A DNA stretch of 64,000 nucleotides from Sphingomonas sp. 1F27F7B (GTDB lineage: Bacteria > Pseudomonadota > Alphaproteobacteria > Sphingomonadales > Sphingomonadaceae), in contig NZ_SCMK01000017.1 in NCBI RefSeq assembly GCF_005503355.1, positions 1 through 64,000 on the forward strand, in the 5' to 3' direction. Shown in pieces: positions 15,507 through 23,590 of this stretch. The translations under genes and the position numbers were made by a program. The first letter of the stretch is position 1; the number at the start of each line of letters is the position of its first letter. The notes under the pieces are model-generated. The model ran no database searches and was not told where the DNA came from. It worked only from the letters and a program-made list of their open reading frames with translations.

Positions 15507-15902
15507 ATGCCGGCGATACGTCCCACCAATCCGCATGCGCGCCGCCTTCGCAGGGAACCCGGCGTTGAACGCAAGCTATGGTCCGCACTGCGAAACCGGC
15601 AGCTCGAGAACCACAAGTTCCGGTTCCAGGCGACCATCGGCACGTTCGTCGTCGATTTCCTGTGCGTGGAAAAGCGGTTGGTCGTCGAACTGGACGGCAG
15701 TCAGCACAGCGAAGAAGGCGATAGGCGCCGCACGGCCTATCTTGAAGCCCAAGGCTATGTGGTGATGCGCTTCTGGAACAGCGATCTGGTCGAGAATTTC
15801 GATGGCGTCGTCGAAGCGATACGCCTCAAATTGGCGACATCGCCTGCGACGCCTGACACACCCTCACCCAACCCTCTCCCGCAGGCGGGAGAGGGCTATT
15901 AG
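15507..15902 (+). CDS. DUF559 (PD-(D/E)xK, Vsr-like) endonuclease-fold protein
   Basis: The 131-residue protein has the DUF559 core: ARRLRREPGVERKLWSALRN, then TIGTFVVDFLC (Asp50) and RLVVELDGSQH (Glu61, Asp63), followed by FWNSDLVENFDGV. The acidic residues fit a restriction-endonuclease-like active site related to very-short-patch repair enzymes. The last 17 residues (TPSPNPLPQAGEGY region) are encoded by the right inverted-repeat arm. ATG 15507 is preferred; a GTG at 15489 lies next to the left arm. Biological role is unknown; DNA processing linked to the flanking palindromes is a hypothesis. Confidence 0.85.
   Translation: MPAIRPTNPHARRLRREPGVERKLWSALRNRQLENHKFRFQATIGTFVVDFLCVEKRLVVELDGSQHSEEGDRRRTAYLEAQGYVVMRFWNSDLVENFDGVVEAIRLKLATSPATPDTPSPNPLPQAGEGY
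15857..15895. repeat. Right arm of 39-bp inverted repeat
   Basis: Complement of the left arm with two mismatches. It contains a perfect 11-bp hairpin (15872-15882 with 15885-15895, loop AG). The DUF559 stop codon lies immediately outside it. Confidence 0.9.
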
Positions 15903-16089
15903 CTCCCATCTTGCAATGCAGGATTTCGCCGGCTTCGCTCCCCGGGCCGGCGGCGGATCCGGCCGCTCTTTGACCTATGTTGGACGCGCCTGCCTGCCCG
16001 GCGCGGCTTAGGGGGCCCCGGGCGGTGCCCCCATAGTCTAAACTTCCGAAACTCCGGCCGCGCGAAACCGGCGCCCCGCGCAGGAGATC

Positions 16090-16515
16090 TCAGAGCCGCG
16101 CGTTGATCGAGATCGGCGCCGGCGCGTCCATCCCGCCCAGGCCGCCACAGGCGCCATAGGTCATGCTGCGCGTGCCCGTGAGGCGCTGGGCCTCGGCGGC
16201 GATCGCGCCCATCATCTCGACCGAGAGCTCGATCTGGCGCTTGAGAATGTCGGCATTGATGCTTGAGGCGTCGCGCAGTCCGCGGCTGGCCTCGGCCAGC
16301 TGCTCGCGCGCTTCCGGATCGAGCCGTTCGGCCCAATCGTCGGGCGCCTCGCGCTTCATCCGCGCCACTTCGGCCTCGATCCGGCCGGTGAGGCGCAGCT
16401 TGGCCTGGGCGATCTCGGGCAGTTCGGCGAAATAGGGGCCTCGGCCCAGCCGCTCGCTCTCCTCCTCCATGATCTGGGTGAGGGACACCATCGCGTCGAT
16501 GAGCTGCTCGGTCAT
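16090..16515 (-). CDS. FlgN-like flagellar chaperone
   Basis: A 141-residue, largely alpha-helical, acidic protein without membrane segments, encoded directly after the FlgJ-like gene (TAA immediately followed by ATG). Size, helical nature with long heptad-like stretches (about 5-25, 60-110) and position behind flgI and flgJ fit FlgN, the export chaperone of hook-filament junction proteins FlgK and FlgL. Sequence conservation of FlgN is low, so the call leans on context. Last gene of the flgI operon. Confidence 0.55.
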   Translation of the reverse strand: MTEQLIDAMVSLTQIMEEESERLGRGPYFAELPEIAQAKLRLTGRIEAEVARMKREAPDDWAERLDPEAREQLAEASRGLRDASSINADILKRQIELSVEMMGAIAAEAQRLTGTRSMTYGACGGLGGMDAPAPISINARL

Positions 16516-16821
16516 TTACTTGTTACCCTGTTGGAGCTTGATGATCTGGTCGAGCACTGCCGGCGCCAGGCCGATGCCGCCCTTGGCGGCCATCGCGTTG
16601 CCGAGTTTCTCGGCCATGATGCCACGGAACATTTCCTCGCCATGCCCGCCGGAGAATTCCCCGTCGCCCTGCTGCACGCTCTCGAGCATGAGCTGGGTCA
16701 TCTGGCCGAGGAACACCGCCTCGAAATTCCTCGCGGTCTCGCGGTTCTTGGCGTCGAGCTTCGGATTGGCCGGGACGGCCGGGGCCTGGGGCCCGGTGGC
16801 GGAAGTCACGTCGCGCATCAT
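16516..16821 (-). CDS. Rod-binding protein (FlgJ N-terminal domain / CheL type)
   Basis: The 101-residue protein corresponds to the rod-cap domain of FlgJ without the muramidase half, the usual alphaproteobacterial form. Diagnostic segment: ARNFEAVFLGQMTQLMLESV (about residues 30-49), then GGHGEEMFRGIMAEKLGNAMA. It caps the growing rod in the periplasm. Its ATG overlaps the flgI stop (ATGA). A separate peptidoglycan hydrolase would be required elsewhere. Confidence 0.85.
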   Translation of the reverse strand: MMRDVTSATGPQAPAVPANPKLDAKNRETARNFEAVFLGQMTQLMLESVQQGDGEFSGGHGEEMFRGIMAEKLGNAMAAKGGIGLAPAVLDQIIKLQQGNK

Positions 16822-17921
16822 TGCACCTCGATATCGGCCTGGAGCGCGCCGGCGCTCTTGATCGCCTGGAGGATGGTGATCAGGTCGCGCGGGGAGACGC
16901 CCAGCGTGTTGAGCCCGCTCACCAGCGTCTGCAGGCTGGCGCCGTCCACCATCGCCAGGCTGGCGCCGTTGCCGTCGTTCACCTGCACGTTGGTGCGCGG
17001 CACTACCGTGGTCTGGCCGTTCGAGAAGGGCGCTGGCTGCGAGACCTGCGGGCTCTCGGTGACGGTGATGGTCAGGCCGCCCTGGGCGATGGCCACGGGC
17101 GTGATGCGGACGTCGGCGTTCATCACCACGGTGCCCGAAGCCTCGTTGATCACCACCCGCGCCGGCTGGTCGACCTTGACCGACAGTTCGCCGATGCGCG
17201 TGACCAGGTCGATCACATTGCCGACGAAGTTCGCGCCAGCCGTGAGCTGCACGGTCGCCGGATCCAGCACGGCGGCGCTACCCGGATATTTGGCGTTGAT
17301 CGCGCCGGCGATACGGTCGGCAGTGGCGAAGTCGGGGTTCTTGAGCGCCAGCTTCAGGCCGTTGGCCGAAAGCAGCGAATAGGGCACTTCGCGCTCGATG
17401 ATCGCGCCGCCGGCGATGCGGGCGGACGTGGTCACGCCCCGGCTCACGCTGGCCGCTGCGCCCTGGCCCTTGAAGCCGGAGACGGCGACATTGCCCTGCG
17501 CGACTGCATAAATCTCGCCGTCCAGGCCGCGCAGCGACGAGACGATCAGCGTCCCGCCCTGCAGGCTGGTCGCGTCGCCCAGCGCCGAGACCTGGACGTC
17601 GATCCGCGAACCCGAGCGGGCGAAGGGCGGCATCGTCGCGGTGATCGAGACGGCGGCGACGTTCTGCGTCTTCATCTCGGTGCCGCGGATGTTCACGCCC
17701 ATGCGCTCGAGCATCGCCTGCATCGATTCCTCGGTGAACGGCGTATTGCGCAGGCGATCGCCCGTGCCGGCCAGGCCGACGACCAGACCATAGCCGACAA
17801 GCTGGTTGTCGCGGACGTTCTCGACGTTGACGACGTCCTTGATCCGCGTCTGGGCCATTGCGGCCGGCGCTAGCCCCATGCTCAGGAGCAGGGCCATCAG
17901 GGGGGCGGCGAAGCGCAGCAT
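16818..17921 (-). CDS. flgI: Flagellar P-ring protein FlgI
   Basis: Periplasmic ring around the rod in the peptidoglycan layer. The 367-residue protein has a Sec signal peptide (1-23, cleavage after AMAQ/A-x-A region) and the FlgI signature RIKDVVNVENVRDNQLVGYGL split across residues 25-46, with the C-terminal GVSPRDLITILQAIKSAGAL. First gene of flgI-flgJ-flgN, with the box at 17956 only 35 bases upstream. FlgA (P-ring chaperone) and flgH (L ring) are not in the window. Confidence 0.97.
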   Translation of the reverse strand: MLRFAAPLMALLLSMGLAPAAMAQTRIKDVVNVENVRDNQLVGYGLVVGLAGTGDRLRNTPFTEESMQAMLERMGVNIRGTEMKTQNVAAVSITATMPPFARSGSRIDVQVSALGDATSLQGGTLIVSSLRGLDGEIYAVAQGNVAVSGFKGQGAAASVSRGVTTSARIAGGAIIEREVPYSLLSANGLKLALKNPDFATADRIAGAINAKYPGSAAVLDPATVQLTAGANFVGNVIDLVTRIGELSVKVDQPARVVINEASGTVVMNADVRITPVAIAQGGLTITVTESPQVSQPAPFSNGQTTVVPRTNVQVNDGNGASLAMVDGASLQTLVSGLNTLGVSPRDLITILQAIKSAGALQADIEVQ

Positions 17922-17955
17922 ATACCCTCGAAAGTGGAAAATTTCCGATAATTCT

Positions 17956-17963
17956 CTTATAGG
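17956..17963 (-). promoter_or_regulatory. CCTATAAG box of flgI
   Basis: TATAAG (17961 down to 17956) preceded by CTATCC, 35 bases before the flgI ATG and divergent from fliX, whose GTG is at 18003. Confidence 0.55.
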
Positions 17964-18002
17964 ATAGAGGACGGGCCATGCGGGCCCGGAGGACTAGATT
18001 TC

Positions 18003-18425
18003 GTGCGGATCGAGAACCTGCAAGCCCCCCTGCTGCAAAGCCTGATGGCCGCGCTGCCCAAGGTCGCGTCCGGCTTCTCGGTCGGGGAGGGGGATGGCCC
18101 CGCGGCGCCCGCGCCGCTGCCCCAGGGCCCCAATGCGGCGCAGATGCTCAACCCCTCGGTCGCGATGCTCGTCACGCTCGCCGCCGCTGATCCGGCGATC
18201 GAGCGCCGCCGCAAACAGGCGATCGACGCCCAGCGCGGCATCGACATGCTCGATCAGCTCCACCGCGAACTGGTTGCCGGTGTGGTGAGCCCGGTCCGGC
18301 TCCGGGCGATCGTCGAATGGTCCGAGACGTTCGAGCGCAGCGACGATCCCGCGCTGGCGGCCATTTTGTCGGACATCGAGCTGCGCGTCCGAGTCGAACT
18401 GGCCAAGCTCGATCTCCAGGCCTGA
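18003..18425 (+). CDS. fliX: Flagellar assembly regulator FliX
   Basis: Alphaproteobacterial trans-acting factor that links basal-body assembly to FlbD activity; in Caulobacter it binds FlbD. The 140-residue protein has the family C-terminal half: RRRKQAIDAQRGIDMLDQLH, then GVVSPVRLRAIVEW and the terminal ILSDIELRVRVELAKLDLQ. Start GTG 18003 follows GGAGGA. It is divergent from flgI, as in Caulobacter. Presence of FliX together with the altered FlbD suggests that the checkpoint persists even though the sigma-54 contact motif has changed. Confidence 0.9.
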   Translation: MRIENLQAPLLQSLMAALPKVASGFSVGEGDGPAAPAPLPQGPNAAQMLNPSVAMLVTLAAADPAIERRRKQAIDAQRGIDMLDQLHRELVAGVVSPVRLRAIVEWSETFERSDDPALAAILSDIELRVRVELAKLDLQA

Positions 18426-18601
18426 CGGCACCCTGTCTTTCCCCTACGGCTTCTCGGGCTTTTCAGTTTCAAATCCGAACGCAATTGCATACCGGATCTT
18501 TGGAACCTAGGGAGGCGTCACCGGTTTCGCGTTCGAAAGCGCGATGCCGTTCCTTCCATGACTGGCCGGCAGAGCGCGGCATGGACAGCCCTCAGGAGAG
18601 T

Positions 18602-19021
18602 ATGCCTATGTTGGCTTTGCTGATGGGGTTCGCCGTCGCAGCGGCCCCCGTACCTCAGTCCGCCGATGCCGTGGTCGGCCGCTGGAAAACCCCCGTCCAC
18701 AACGGCATCGTCGAGATCACCCGATGCGGTGCGTCGATCTGCGGCAAGATCGTCGGATCGGACAAGTTGCGCACGAATCCGAACCTGGCCGACGGCAACA
18801 ACGGCAATGCGGCGCTGCGCACGCGCAAGTTGATGGGCCTGCAGATCCTGTCCGGCTTCAGCCAGCAGGGCGGCGGCTGGTATGGCGGCAAGATCTACAA
18901 TGCCGAGGACGGCAAGACCTACAGCGCCGAGATCACGTTCTCCGGCAACGATCAGCTCAATCTGCGCGGCTGCGTGTTCAAGCCCTTCTGCCGCACCCAG
19001 ACCTGGACCCGCGTGCGCTGA
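18602..19021 (+). CDS. DUF2147 secreted protein
   Basis: The 139-residue protein has an N-terminal signal peptide (about 1-22, ending near AAAPVPQSADA) and the DUF2147 fold: VVGRWKTP, IVEITRCGASICGKIVGS, then GWYGGKIYNAEDGKTYSAEI and NLRGCVF. DUF2147 proteins are beta-barrel envelope proteins of uncertain role, found widely in sphingomonads. ATG 18602 follows AGGAG at 5 bases; longer in-frame extensions lack a signal peptide. It interrupts the flagellar cluster together with the next gene, with which it may be co-transcribed (49-base gap). Confidence 0.85.
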   Translation: MPMLALLMGFAVAAAPVPQSADAVVGRWKTPVHNGIVEITRCGASICGKIVGSDKLRTNPNLADGNNGNAALRTRKLMGLQILSGFSQQGGGWYGGKIYNAEDGKTYSAEITFSGNDQLNLRGCVFKPFCRTQTWTRVR

Positions 19022-19070
19022 CGCGCGTTTCCGAGTTCTCAGTATCCGTACGCGTACAAGGATTACCCCG

Positions 19071-20372
19071 ATGTCCCCCTTCAAATATTCGCTGGCCGCC
19101 GGCAGCGCGCTGTTCGCGCTGCTCGGCTTCTCCCAGGCTGCCTGCGCCCAGGCCTTCTACCTCCAGGAACAATCCGCCCGCGGCGCCGGCCGCGCCTTCT
19201 CGGGCGAGGCTGCCGATACCGGCTCCGCTTCGATCTGGTGGAACCCCGCTGCGATCGGCGGGATCGAGAATGGCGATGCCACGCTCTCCGCCTCGGTCAT
19301 TCTGCCGCGCGGCCAGGTTGCCGACAACGGCACGCTGATCGTCCGCCCGGGCCAGCCGGCAGCGCCGGTGGGCGGCAACGGTGTCACGCGCAATCCGATC
19401 AACAACGGCGTGCTTCCCTCGGGCGCGATCGCGGTGCCGCTCAACGACCGCATCGCGCTCGGCGTGTCGATCACTTCGCCCTATAGCTTCACCACCGATT
19501 ATCCGGCGGACAGCTGGGCGCGCTACAGCGCCGCGCGGACCCAGCTGCGCACGGTCGACATCCAGCCGAGCATCGGCGTGGCGGTGACCGACTGGCTGCG
19601 CGTCGGCGCGGGGCTCAACATCGAATATACCGATGCCAGCCTCGGCAACGCGCTGCCCAATCTCGCAGCGGCGCTGCCGGACGGCCGCCAGGAACTGAAG
19701 GGTGACGGCTGGGACCTCGGCTGGACCGCGGGCGTGCAGCTGCATTCGAACCGCTTCACCCTGGGCCTCAGCTACAAGTCTGCGATCGAGCACACGCTGA
19801 AGGGCAATCTCACCGTCTCCGGCCTGGTCGGGCCGCTCGCTGGCTCGAACATGGCGCTCTCGGGGGTCGAGGCGAAGTTCTACACTCCGTCCCAGGCGAT
19901 CGTCGGCGCCCGCTTCGCGGCCACGAACAAGCTCACCCTCAATGCCCAGGTGATCCGCTATGGCTGGGACAAGTTCGATGCCATCCGCCTCGGCGCGCCG
20001 GTCAACCAGGCGATCCCCGAAAATTATCGCACCAGCTGGAGCTATGCCGGCGGCATCGACTATGCCCTGTCGCCCAAGGTGACGCTGCGCGCCGGCGTCC
20101 AGCGCGCGATCACGCCGACCCAGGATGGCGAGCGCGATGCCCGGGTGCCGGATTCGAACCGCTGGAACTTCGGCCTGGGCGGCAGCCTGGCGGCGAGCAG
20201 GAAGCTCTCGTTCGACCTGGCGGCCAACTATGTCAGCTTCGCCGATGCCCCGATCGACCGCGTGACCGCCGCCTATGCCGGCACTGCGGCGCAGACGCCG
20301 ATCCTCACCGATGGCGAGCTGCGAAACGCCCATGCCATCGTGCTCTCGGCGGGCGCGCGGCTGAAGTTCTGA
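19071..20372 (+). CDS. FadL-family outer-membrane transport protein
   Basis: The 433-residue protein has a signal peptide (1-25, ending ACAQA) and the FadL/TodX/OMPP1 pattern: AFYLQEQSARGAGRAFSGEA at the mature N-terminus with the family NPA motif (WWNPAAIGG), repeated amphipathic strands and a C-terminal strand ending in Phe. FadL proteins let long-chain fatty acids or other hydrophobic compounds cross the outer membrane laterally. It lies between fliX and flhB with no evident flagellar link. An imperfect palindrome CGTACGCGTAC precedes it at 19048-19058. Confidence 0.9.
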   Translation: MSPFKYSLAAGSALFALLGFSQAACAQAFYLQEQSARGAGRAFSGEAADTGSASIWWNPAAIGGIENGDATLSASVILPRGQVADNGTLIVRPGQPAAPVGGNGVTRNPINNGVLPSGAIAVPLNDRIALGVSITSPYSFTTDYPADSWARYSAARTQLRTVDIQPSIGVAVTDWLRVGAGLNIEYTDASLGNALPNLAAALPDGRQELKGDGWDLGWTAGVQLHSNRFTLGLSYKSAIEHTLKGNLTVSGLVGPLAGSNMALSGVEAKFYTPSQAIVGARFAATNKLTLNAQVIRYGWDKFDAIRLGAPVNQAIPENYRTSWSYAGGIDYALSPKVTLRAGVQRAITPTQDGERDARVPDSNRWNFGLGGSLAASRKLSFDLAANYVSFADAPIDRVTAAYAGTAAQTPILTDGELRNAHAIVLSAGARLKF

Positions 20373-20405
20373 CGCTGCCCCGGGGATCGCGGGGAAGCGT
20401 CGCGT

Positions 20406-21476
20406 TCAGCGCCGCTTCTTCGCGATCCTCAGCACATAGCTGATCACTTCGGCCACGGCGGCGTAGTGCTCCACCGGGATCGGGTGATCGATCTCGGCAC
20501 TGGCGTAGAGCGCGCGGGCGAGGGGGCGGTTCTCCACCAGCGGGATGCCGTGCTCGCCCGCGATCTCGCGGATCTTGAGCGCGATCCCGTCAACGCCCTT
20601 GGCGACCACCACCGGCGCCGCCATCTGGCCATGGTCATAGTGCAGCGCCACGGCATAGTGGGTCGGGTTGGTGATCACCACGCTGGCCTTGGGCACGTTC
20701 TGCATCATCCGGCTGCGCGAGCGCTGCATCTGGATCTGGCGAACCTTGGCCTTGATGTGCGGATCGCCTTCGCTCTGCTTGTGCTCGTCCTTGATCTCCT
20801 GAAGGCTCATGCGCATCCGCTTCAGGAAGGCGCGGCGTTGCCAGACGAAGTCGAACAGGGCGAGCGCGCCCACCAGCATCGCGATCGGGCGGAGCATCGA
20901 ATAGACGATGCCGTGCGTCGCGCCGCCCACTTGCTGCAGGTCCGCGCCCACCATGGAATCGACCGTGGCGGCATGCGGCCATGCCAGATATGCCGCCACG
21001 CCGCCGACCAGGCAGAGCTTGGCGAGCGTCTTGGCGAACTCCATCAGCGCCATCTTGCCGAACATGCGCTTGGCGCCGCTGGCGGGATTGAGCTTCGACC
21101 ATTTCGGCTTCACCCGGCTCCAGCTGATCATCGGCCGGCCCTGGAGGATGCCGCCCAGCAGCGCGATGCCGAACAGCGTGCCCAGGACCGGCAGCAGCGC
21201 CGATGCAGTCGCGCTCATCACGCCGGTCACGAAGCTCTCGGCGCCCTGCGGCTCCATCCGGAAGTCGTCGGCGCTGCCCCATAGGCGCACGAACAGCGTG
21301 CCCATCAGCTGGAGCGTGTAGGTGCCCAGGCCGCCCATCACCACGAGCATGCCGACGAAGATCGCGGCGTGGCGCATCTCGGGCGCCATCGGCACATCGC
21401 CCTTGGCGCGCGCATCCTCGAGCTTCTTGTCCGTCGGGTCGTGAGTCTTGTCGTCCTGGTCGGTATCGCCCGACAT
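20406..21476 (-). CDS. flhB: Flagellar export gate protein FlhB
   Basis: Inner-membrane export-switch protein. The 356-residue protein has four membrane segments (about 36-55, 90-112, 147-168, 190-212) and the cytoplasmic autocleavage motif NPTH (residues 270-273), whose self-cleavage switches export from hook to filament substrates under FliK control. ATG 21476 overlaps the fliR stop (TGATG); a GTG one codon earlier is an alternative. Last gene of flgC-fliE-fliQ-fliR-flhB. Confidence 0.97.
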   Translation of the reverse strand: MSGDTDQDDKTHDPTDKKLEDARAKGDVPMAPEMRHAAIFVGMLVVMGGLGTYTLQLMGTLFVRLWGSADDFRMEPQGAESFVTGVMSATASALLPVLGTLFGIALLGGILQGRPMISWSRVKPKWSKLNPASGAKRMFGKMALMEFAKTLAKLCLVGGVAAYLAWPHAATVDSMVGADLQQVGGATHGIVYSMLRPIAMLVGALALFDFVWQRRAFLKRMRMSLQEIKDEHKQSEGDPHIKAKVRQIQMQRSRSRMMQNVPKASVVITNPTHYAVALHYDHGQMAAPVVVAKGVDGIALKIREIAGEHGIPLVENRPLARALYASAEIDHPIPVEHYAAVAEVISYVLRIAKKRR

Positions 21477-22234
21477 CACCAGCCTCCCTGCATCGCGTCG
21501 CCCATGGCGCGGGCGAAGAAGGTCAGCATGGTGCCGAGCGTGGCGGCGGCGAGGCTGATGCCGAGCAGCAGGTTGAGCGGCTGGGCGATGAAGAAGACCT
21601 GGATCGCCGGGGCGACCCGCGCGGCGAGGCCGAGCGCGACATTGAAGACGATGCCGTAGATCAGCAGCGGGGCGGCGAGGCTGAGCCCGAGCGTCATCGA
21701 GCGGGTGATCGCCTCGACCGCGAGCATGGCGAAATCATGCGCCGGCGGCAGCCCGCCGACCGGGAAGCTCTGATAGCTGTGCACGATCGCGCCCAGCCAC
21801 AGATGATGGACCTGCATGCCCATGCACACCAGGGCCGCCGCCATGGCGACGAACTTGGAGAGCTGGGGCGCGGCGCTGCTCTGCGCGGGATCGAAGATCA
21901 CCGCAGAGGATAGGCCGATCTGGGTCGAGATCACCGAGCCCGCCATGGAGACGGCGAAGAACAGGATCTTGACGATCATGCCCATGGCGAGGCCCGTCAT
22001 CAGTTCGGCGACGAGCACCGCGGGCAACGCCGCGCCGGCTTCCGCCGCCACCCGGGCGGGCGCTCCGACCAGGCCGTACATCGCCGCCGACAGTGCGAAG
22101 GCGATCATCAGCCGGATGCGGCCGGGGATGGCGTCGTCGCCGAACACCGGCAGCAGCATCAGCACCGCGCCCACCCGGGCGAAGACGATGAAGAAGGCCG
22201 ACGCCTGCAGCGTCAGGTCGGGAGGCAGCGTCAT
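21476..22234 (-). CDS. fliR: Flagellar export gate protein FliR
   Basis: Membrane component of the FliPQR export channel. The 252-residue protein has about six hydrophobic segments and the FliR features FARVGAVLMLLPVFGDDAIP near the N-terminus and FFIAQPLNLLLG near the C-terminus. Start ATG 22234 overlaps the end of fliQ by 4 bases and the stop overlaps flhB, indicating translational coupling. Confidence 0.96.
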   Translation of the reverse strand: MTLPPDLTLQASAFFIVFARVGAVLMLLPVFGDDAIPGRIRLMIAFALSAAMYGLVGAPARVAAEAGAALPAVLVAELMTGLAMGMIVKILFFAVSMAGSVISTQIGLSSAVIFDPAQSSAAPQLSKFVAMAAALVCMGMQVHHLWLGAIVHSYQSFPVGGLPPAHDFAMLAVEAITRSMTLGLSLAAPLLIYGIVFNVALGLAARVAPAIQVFFIAQPLNLLLGISLAAATLGTMLTFFARAMGDAMQGGW

Positions 22235-22497
22235 CCGGCGGTCACGATCAGGCTGCCGATCCTGGTCATGAAGTCGTTCAGCGCCTGTCCGATCGTGGGC
22301 AGCATCAGCAGCAGCACCAGCCCCATCGCGAGCAGCTTGGGCACGAAGGTGAGCGTGGTTTCCTGGATCTGGGTCAGCGCCTGAAGCAGGCCGATGACGG
22401 TGCCCACGATCAGCGAGGTCAGCAGCAGCGGACCCGCGATGGTGAGCACCAGCATCAGCGCGCTCTGCGCCAGGGCGAGGACCTGGGACGGCAGCAT
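22231..22497 (-). CDS. fliQ: Flagellar export gate protein FliQ
   Basis: Small subunit of the FliPQR channel. The 88-residue protein has two membrane helices (about 12-37 and 50-72) around the conserved loop GLLQALTQIQETTLTFVPKL. Five bases separate it from fliE and four overlap fliR. fliP lies on the opposite strand at 24110, so the three gate genes are split between divergent operons. Confidence 0.97.
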   Translation of the reverse strand: MLPSQVLALAQSALMLVLTIAGPLLLTSLIVGTVIGLLQALTQIQETTLTFVPKLLAMGLVLLLMLPTIGQALNDFMTRIGSLIVTAG

Positions 22498-22502
22498 CGC
22501 GC

Positions 22503-22817
22503 CTAGATCTGCATCCGCATGATGTCGGAATAGGCGTTCACCACCCGGTCGCGCACGGCCACCATGGTGTCGAGCGCCGTCTCGGCCGCGCCGATCGCGG
22601 TCACCACGTCGATCAGGTCGCCCTTGCCGGCAACCTGTTGGGCCGAAGCCTTCTCGGCCGCGCGCAGCTGGTCCGCGGTACCGGTGACCATGTCCTCGAC
22701 CATGGCGCCGAAGCCGCCGGCGCTGCCGCCGGTCTTTACGGGATCCGTCTTGCTGTTGCCGCCAAGGCCGGCGACGCGGCCATAGGCCGACATCGCATCA
22801 AGTGCGCCGATGGACAT
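22503..22817 (-). CDS. fliE: Flagellar hook-basal body complex protein FliE
   Basis: Adapter between the MS ring/export gate and the rod, the first exported rod-zone protein. The 104-residue protein has a low-complexity N-terminus and the conserved FliE C-terminal helix pair (DLIDVVTAIGAAETALDTMV, then RDRVVNAYSDIMRMQI). It lies 12 bases after flgC. Length matches the family. Confidence 0.96.
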   Translation of the reverse strand: MSIGALDAMSAYGRVAGLGGNSKTDPVKTGGSAGGFGAMVEDMVTGTADQLRAAEKASAQQVAGKGDLIDVVTAIGAAETALDTMVAVRDRVVNAYSDIMRMQI

Positions 22818-22829
22818 TCTGGGTATCCT

Positions 22830-23237
22830 TTACTTGAGGAGGTCGATGGTGCGCATCGTCAGGCTCTTGGCAGCCTCGATGGCGTTGAGATTGGCTTCGT
22901 AGCTGCGCTGCGCCGCCTTCATGTCGGCCGTCTCGATCAGGCCGTTGACGTTCGGCTTCATGACATAGCCGTCCTTGTCCGCGGCCGGATGGCCGGGCTG
23001 ATAGACCTTCACGAAGTCCGACTTGTCGTTCTCGATCGCCTTGACCTTGACGCCCAGGCCGCCGGTCGCACGGTCCATATCGGCCTGGAAGCTGGCGACG
23101 CGGCGGCGATAGGGATTGCCGCCCGGCGCGTCCGCCACCGAGTCCTGGTTCGCCAGATTCTCTGCGATCACGCGCATGCGCAGCGATTGCGCGCGCAGGC
23201 CCGAGGCGGAGATGCCGAGCGAGGTCTTGAGGTCCAT
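22830..23237 (-). CDS. flgC: Flagellar proximal rod protein FlgC
   Basis: Rod subunit. The 135-residue protein has the flagellar rod N-terminal motif LGISASGLRAQSLRMRVIAE-NLAN (about 7-30) and the C-terminal ETADMKAAQRSYEANLNAIE with terminal helix SLTMRTIDLLK. First gene of flgC-fliE-fliQ-fliR-flhB, with a box at 23277. Its rod partner flgB is encoded 7.4 kb away, unlike the usual flgBC pair. Confidence 0.97.
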   Translation of the reverse strand: MDLKTSLGISASGLRAQSLRMRVIAENLANQDSVADAPGGNPYRRRVASFQADMDRATGGLGVKVKAIENDKSDFVKVYQPGHPAADKDGYVMKPNVNGLIETADMKAAQRSYEANLNAIEAAKSLTMRTIDLLK

Positions 23238-23276
23238 GATCGTCCTTCCAGCGAGGCCGCAGGGGCCGTTTCCTCC

Positions 23277-23284
23277 ATTGTAGG
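23277..23284 (-). promoter_or_regulatory. CCTACAAT box of flgC operon
   Basis: TACAAT (23282 down to 23277) preceded by TTTTGCC and, 8 bases further, CGGCAA; it is 40 bases from the flgC ATG. CGGCAA also precedes the flagellin, motA and PilZ boxes at varying distance. Confidence 0.5.
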
Positions 23285-23325
23285 CAAAAATTGCCGGGGC
23301 AGGCGCCGGACGCGGAAAAAAGGTT

Positions 23326-23333
23326 CCTATAAG
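23326..23333 (+). promoter_or_regulatory. CCTATAAG box of fliN2-fliO-fliP
   Basis: TATAAG at 23328-23333 preceded by GGTTCC, divergent from the flgC box 45 bases away and 20 bases before the second fliN start. Confidence 0.55.
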
Positions 23334-23353
23334 TCCTCCTGAAAGGAAGACGC

Positions 23354-23590
23354 ATGTCAGTGCTCGACGGAATTATGGTCGATATGTCGATCGTGCTGGG
23401 CTCGGCCAATGTGCCGATCCGCCAGGTCCTGCAGATGAGCCGCGGCGCGATGATCCCGCTGGAAAGCAGCCAGGACGATCCGTCGCTCGTCTATGTGAAC
23501 GACGAACTCGTCGCGAAGGGCGTGGTCCTGGTCGACGGCGAAGTGATGTCGCTCGAGATCACCGAACTCGTGAAGAAGCAGCGCAACTGA
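23354..23590 (+). CDS. Short FliN paralogue (copy 2)
   Basis: The 78-residue protein consists only of the SpoA/FliN C-terminal core: IVLGSANVPIRQVLQMSRG, then YVNDELVAKGVVLVDGEVMS and ITELV. It is much shorter than copy 1 and clearly diverged from it. It begins the fliN-fliO-fliP operon, where FliM/FliN genes usually stand, so it may be the main C-ring FliN with copy 1 specialised, or the reverse. ATG 23354 follows AAAGGAAGA. Its stop overlaps the fliO start (TGATG). Confidence 0.88.
   Translation: MSVLDGIMVDMSIVLGSANVPIRQVLQMSRGAMIPLESSQDDPSLVYVNDELVAKGVVLVDGEVMSLEITELVKKQRN

Larger units (their letters stand above)
15448..15902 (+). mobile_element. Candidate REP-DUF559 cassette
   Basis: A single endonuclease-like gene bracketed by a 39-bp inverted repeat of the dispersed CCCTCTCCC palindrome family, inserted just after flgB. 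No transposase, integrase or target duplication was recognised. Mobility is inferred from the structure and from its non-flagellar content inside a flagellar region. Confidence 0.45.

Noticed and set aside
15448-15895. Repeats near 15.4 and 15.9 kb as a CRISPR-like array
   Set aside because: There are only two copies, in inverted orientation and with a gene between them, so they do not form an array.
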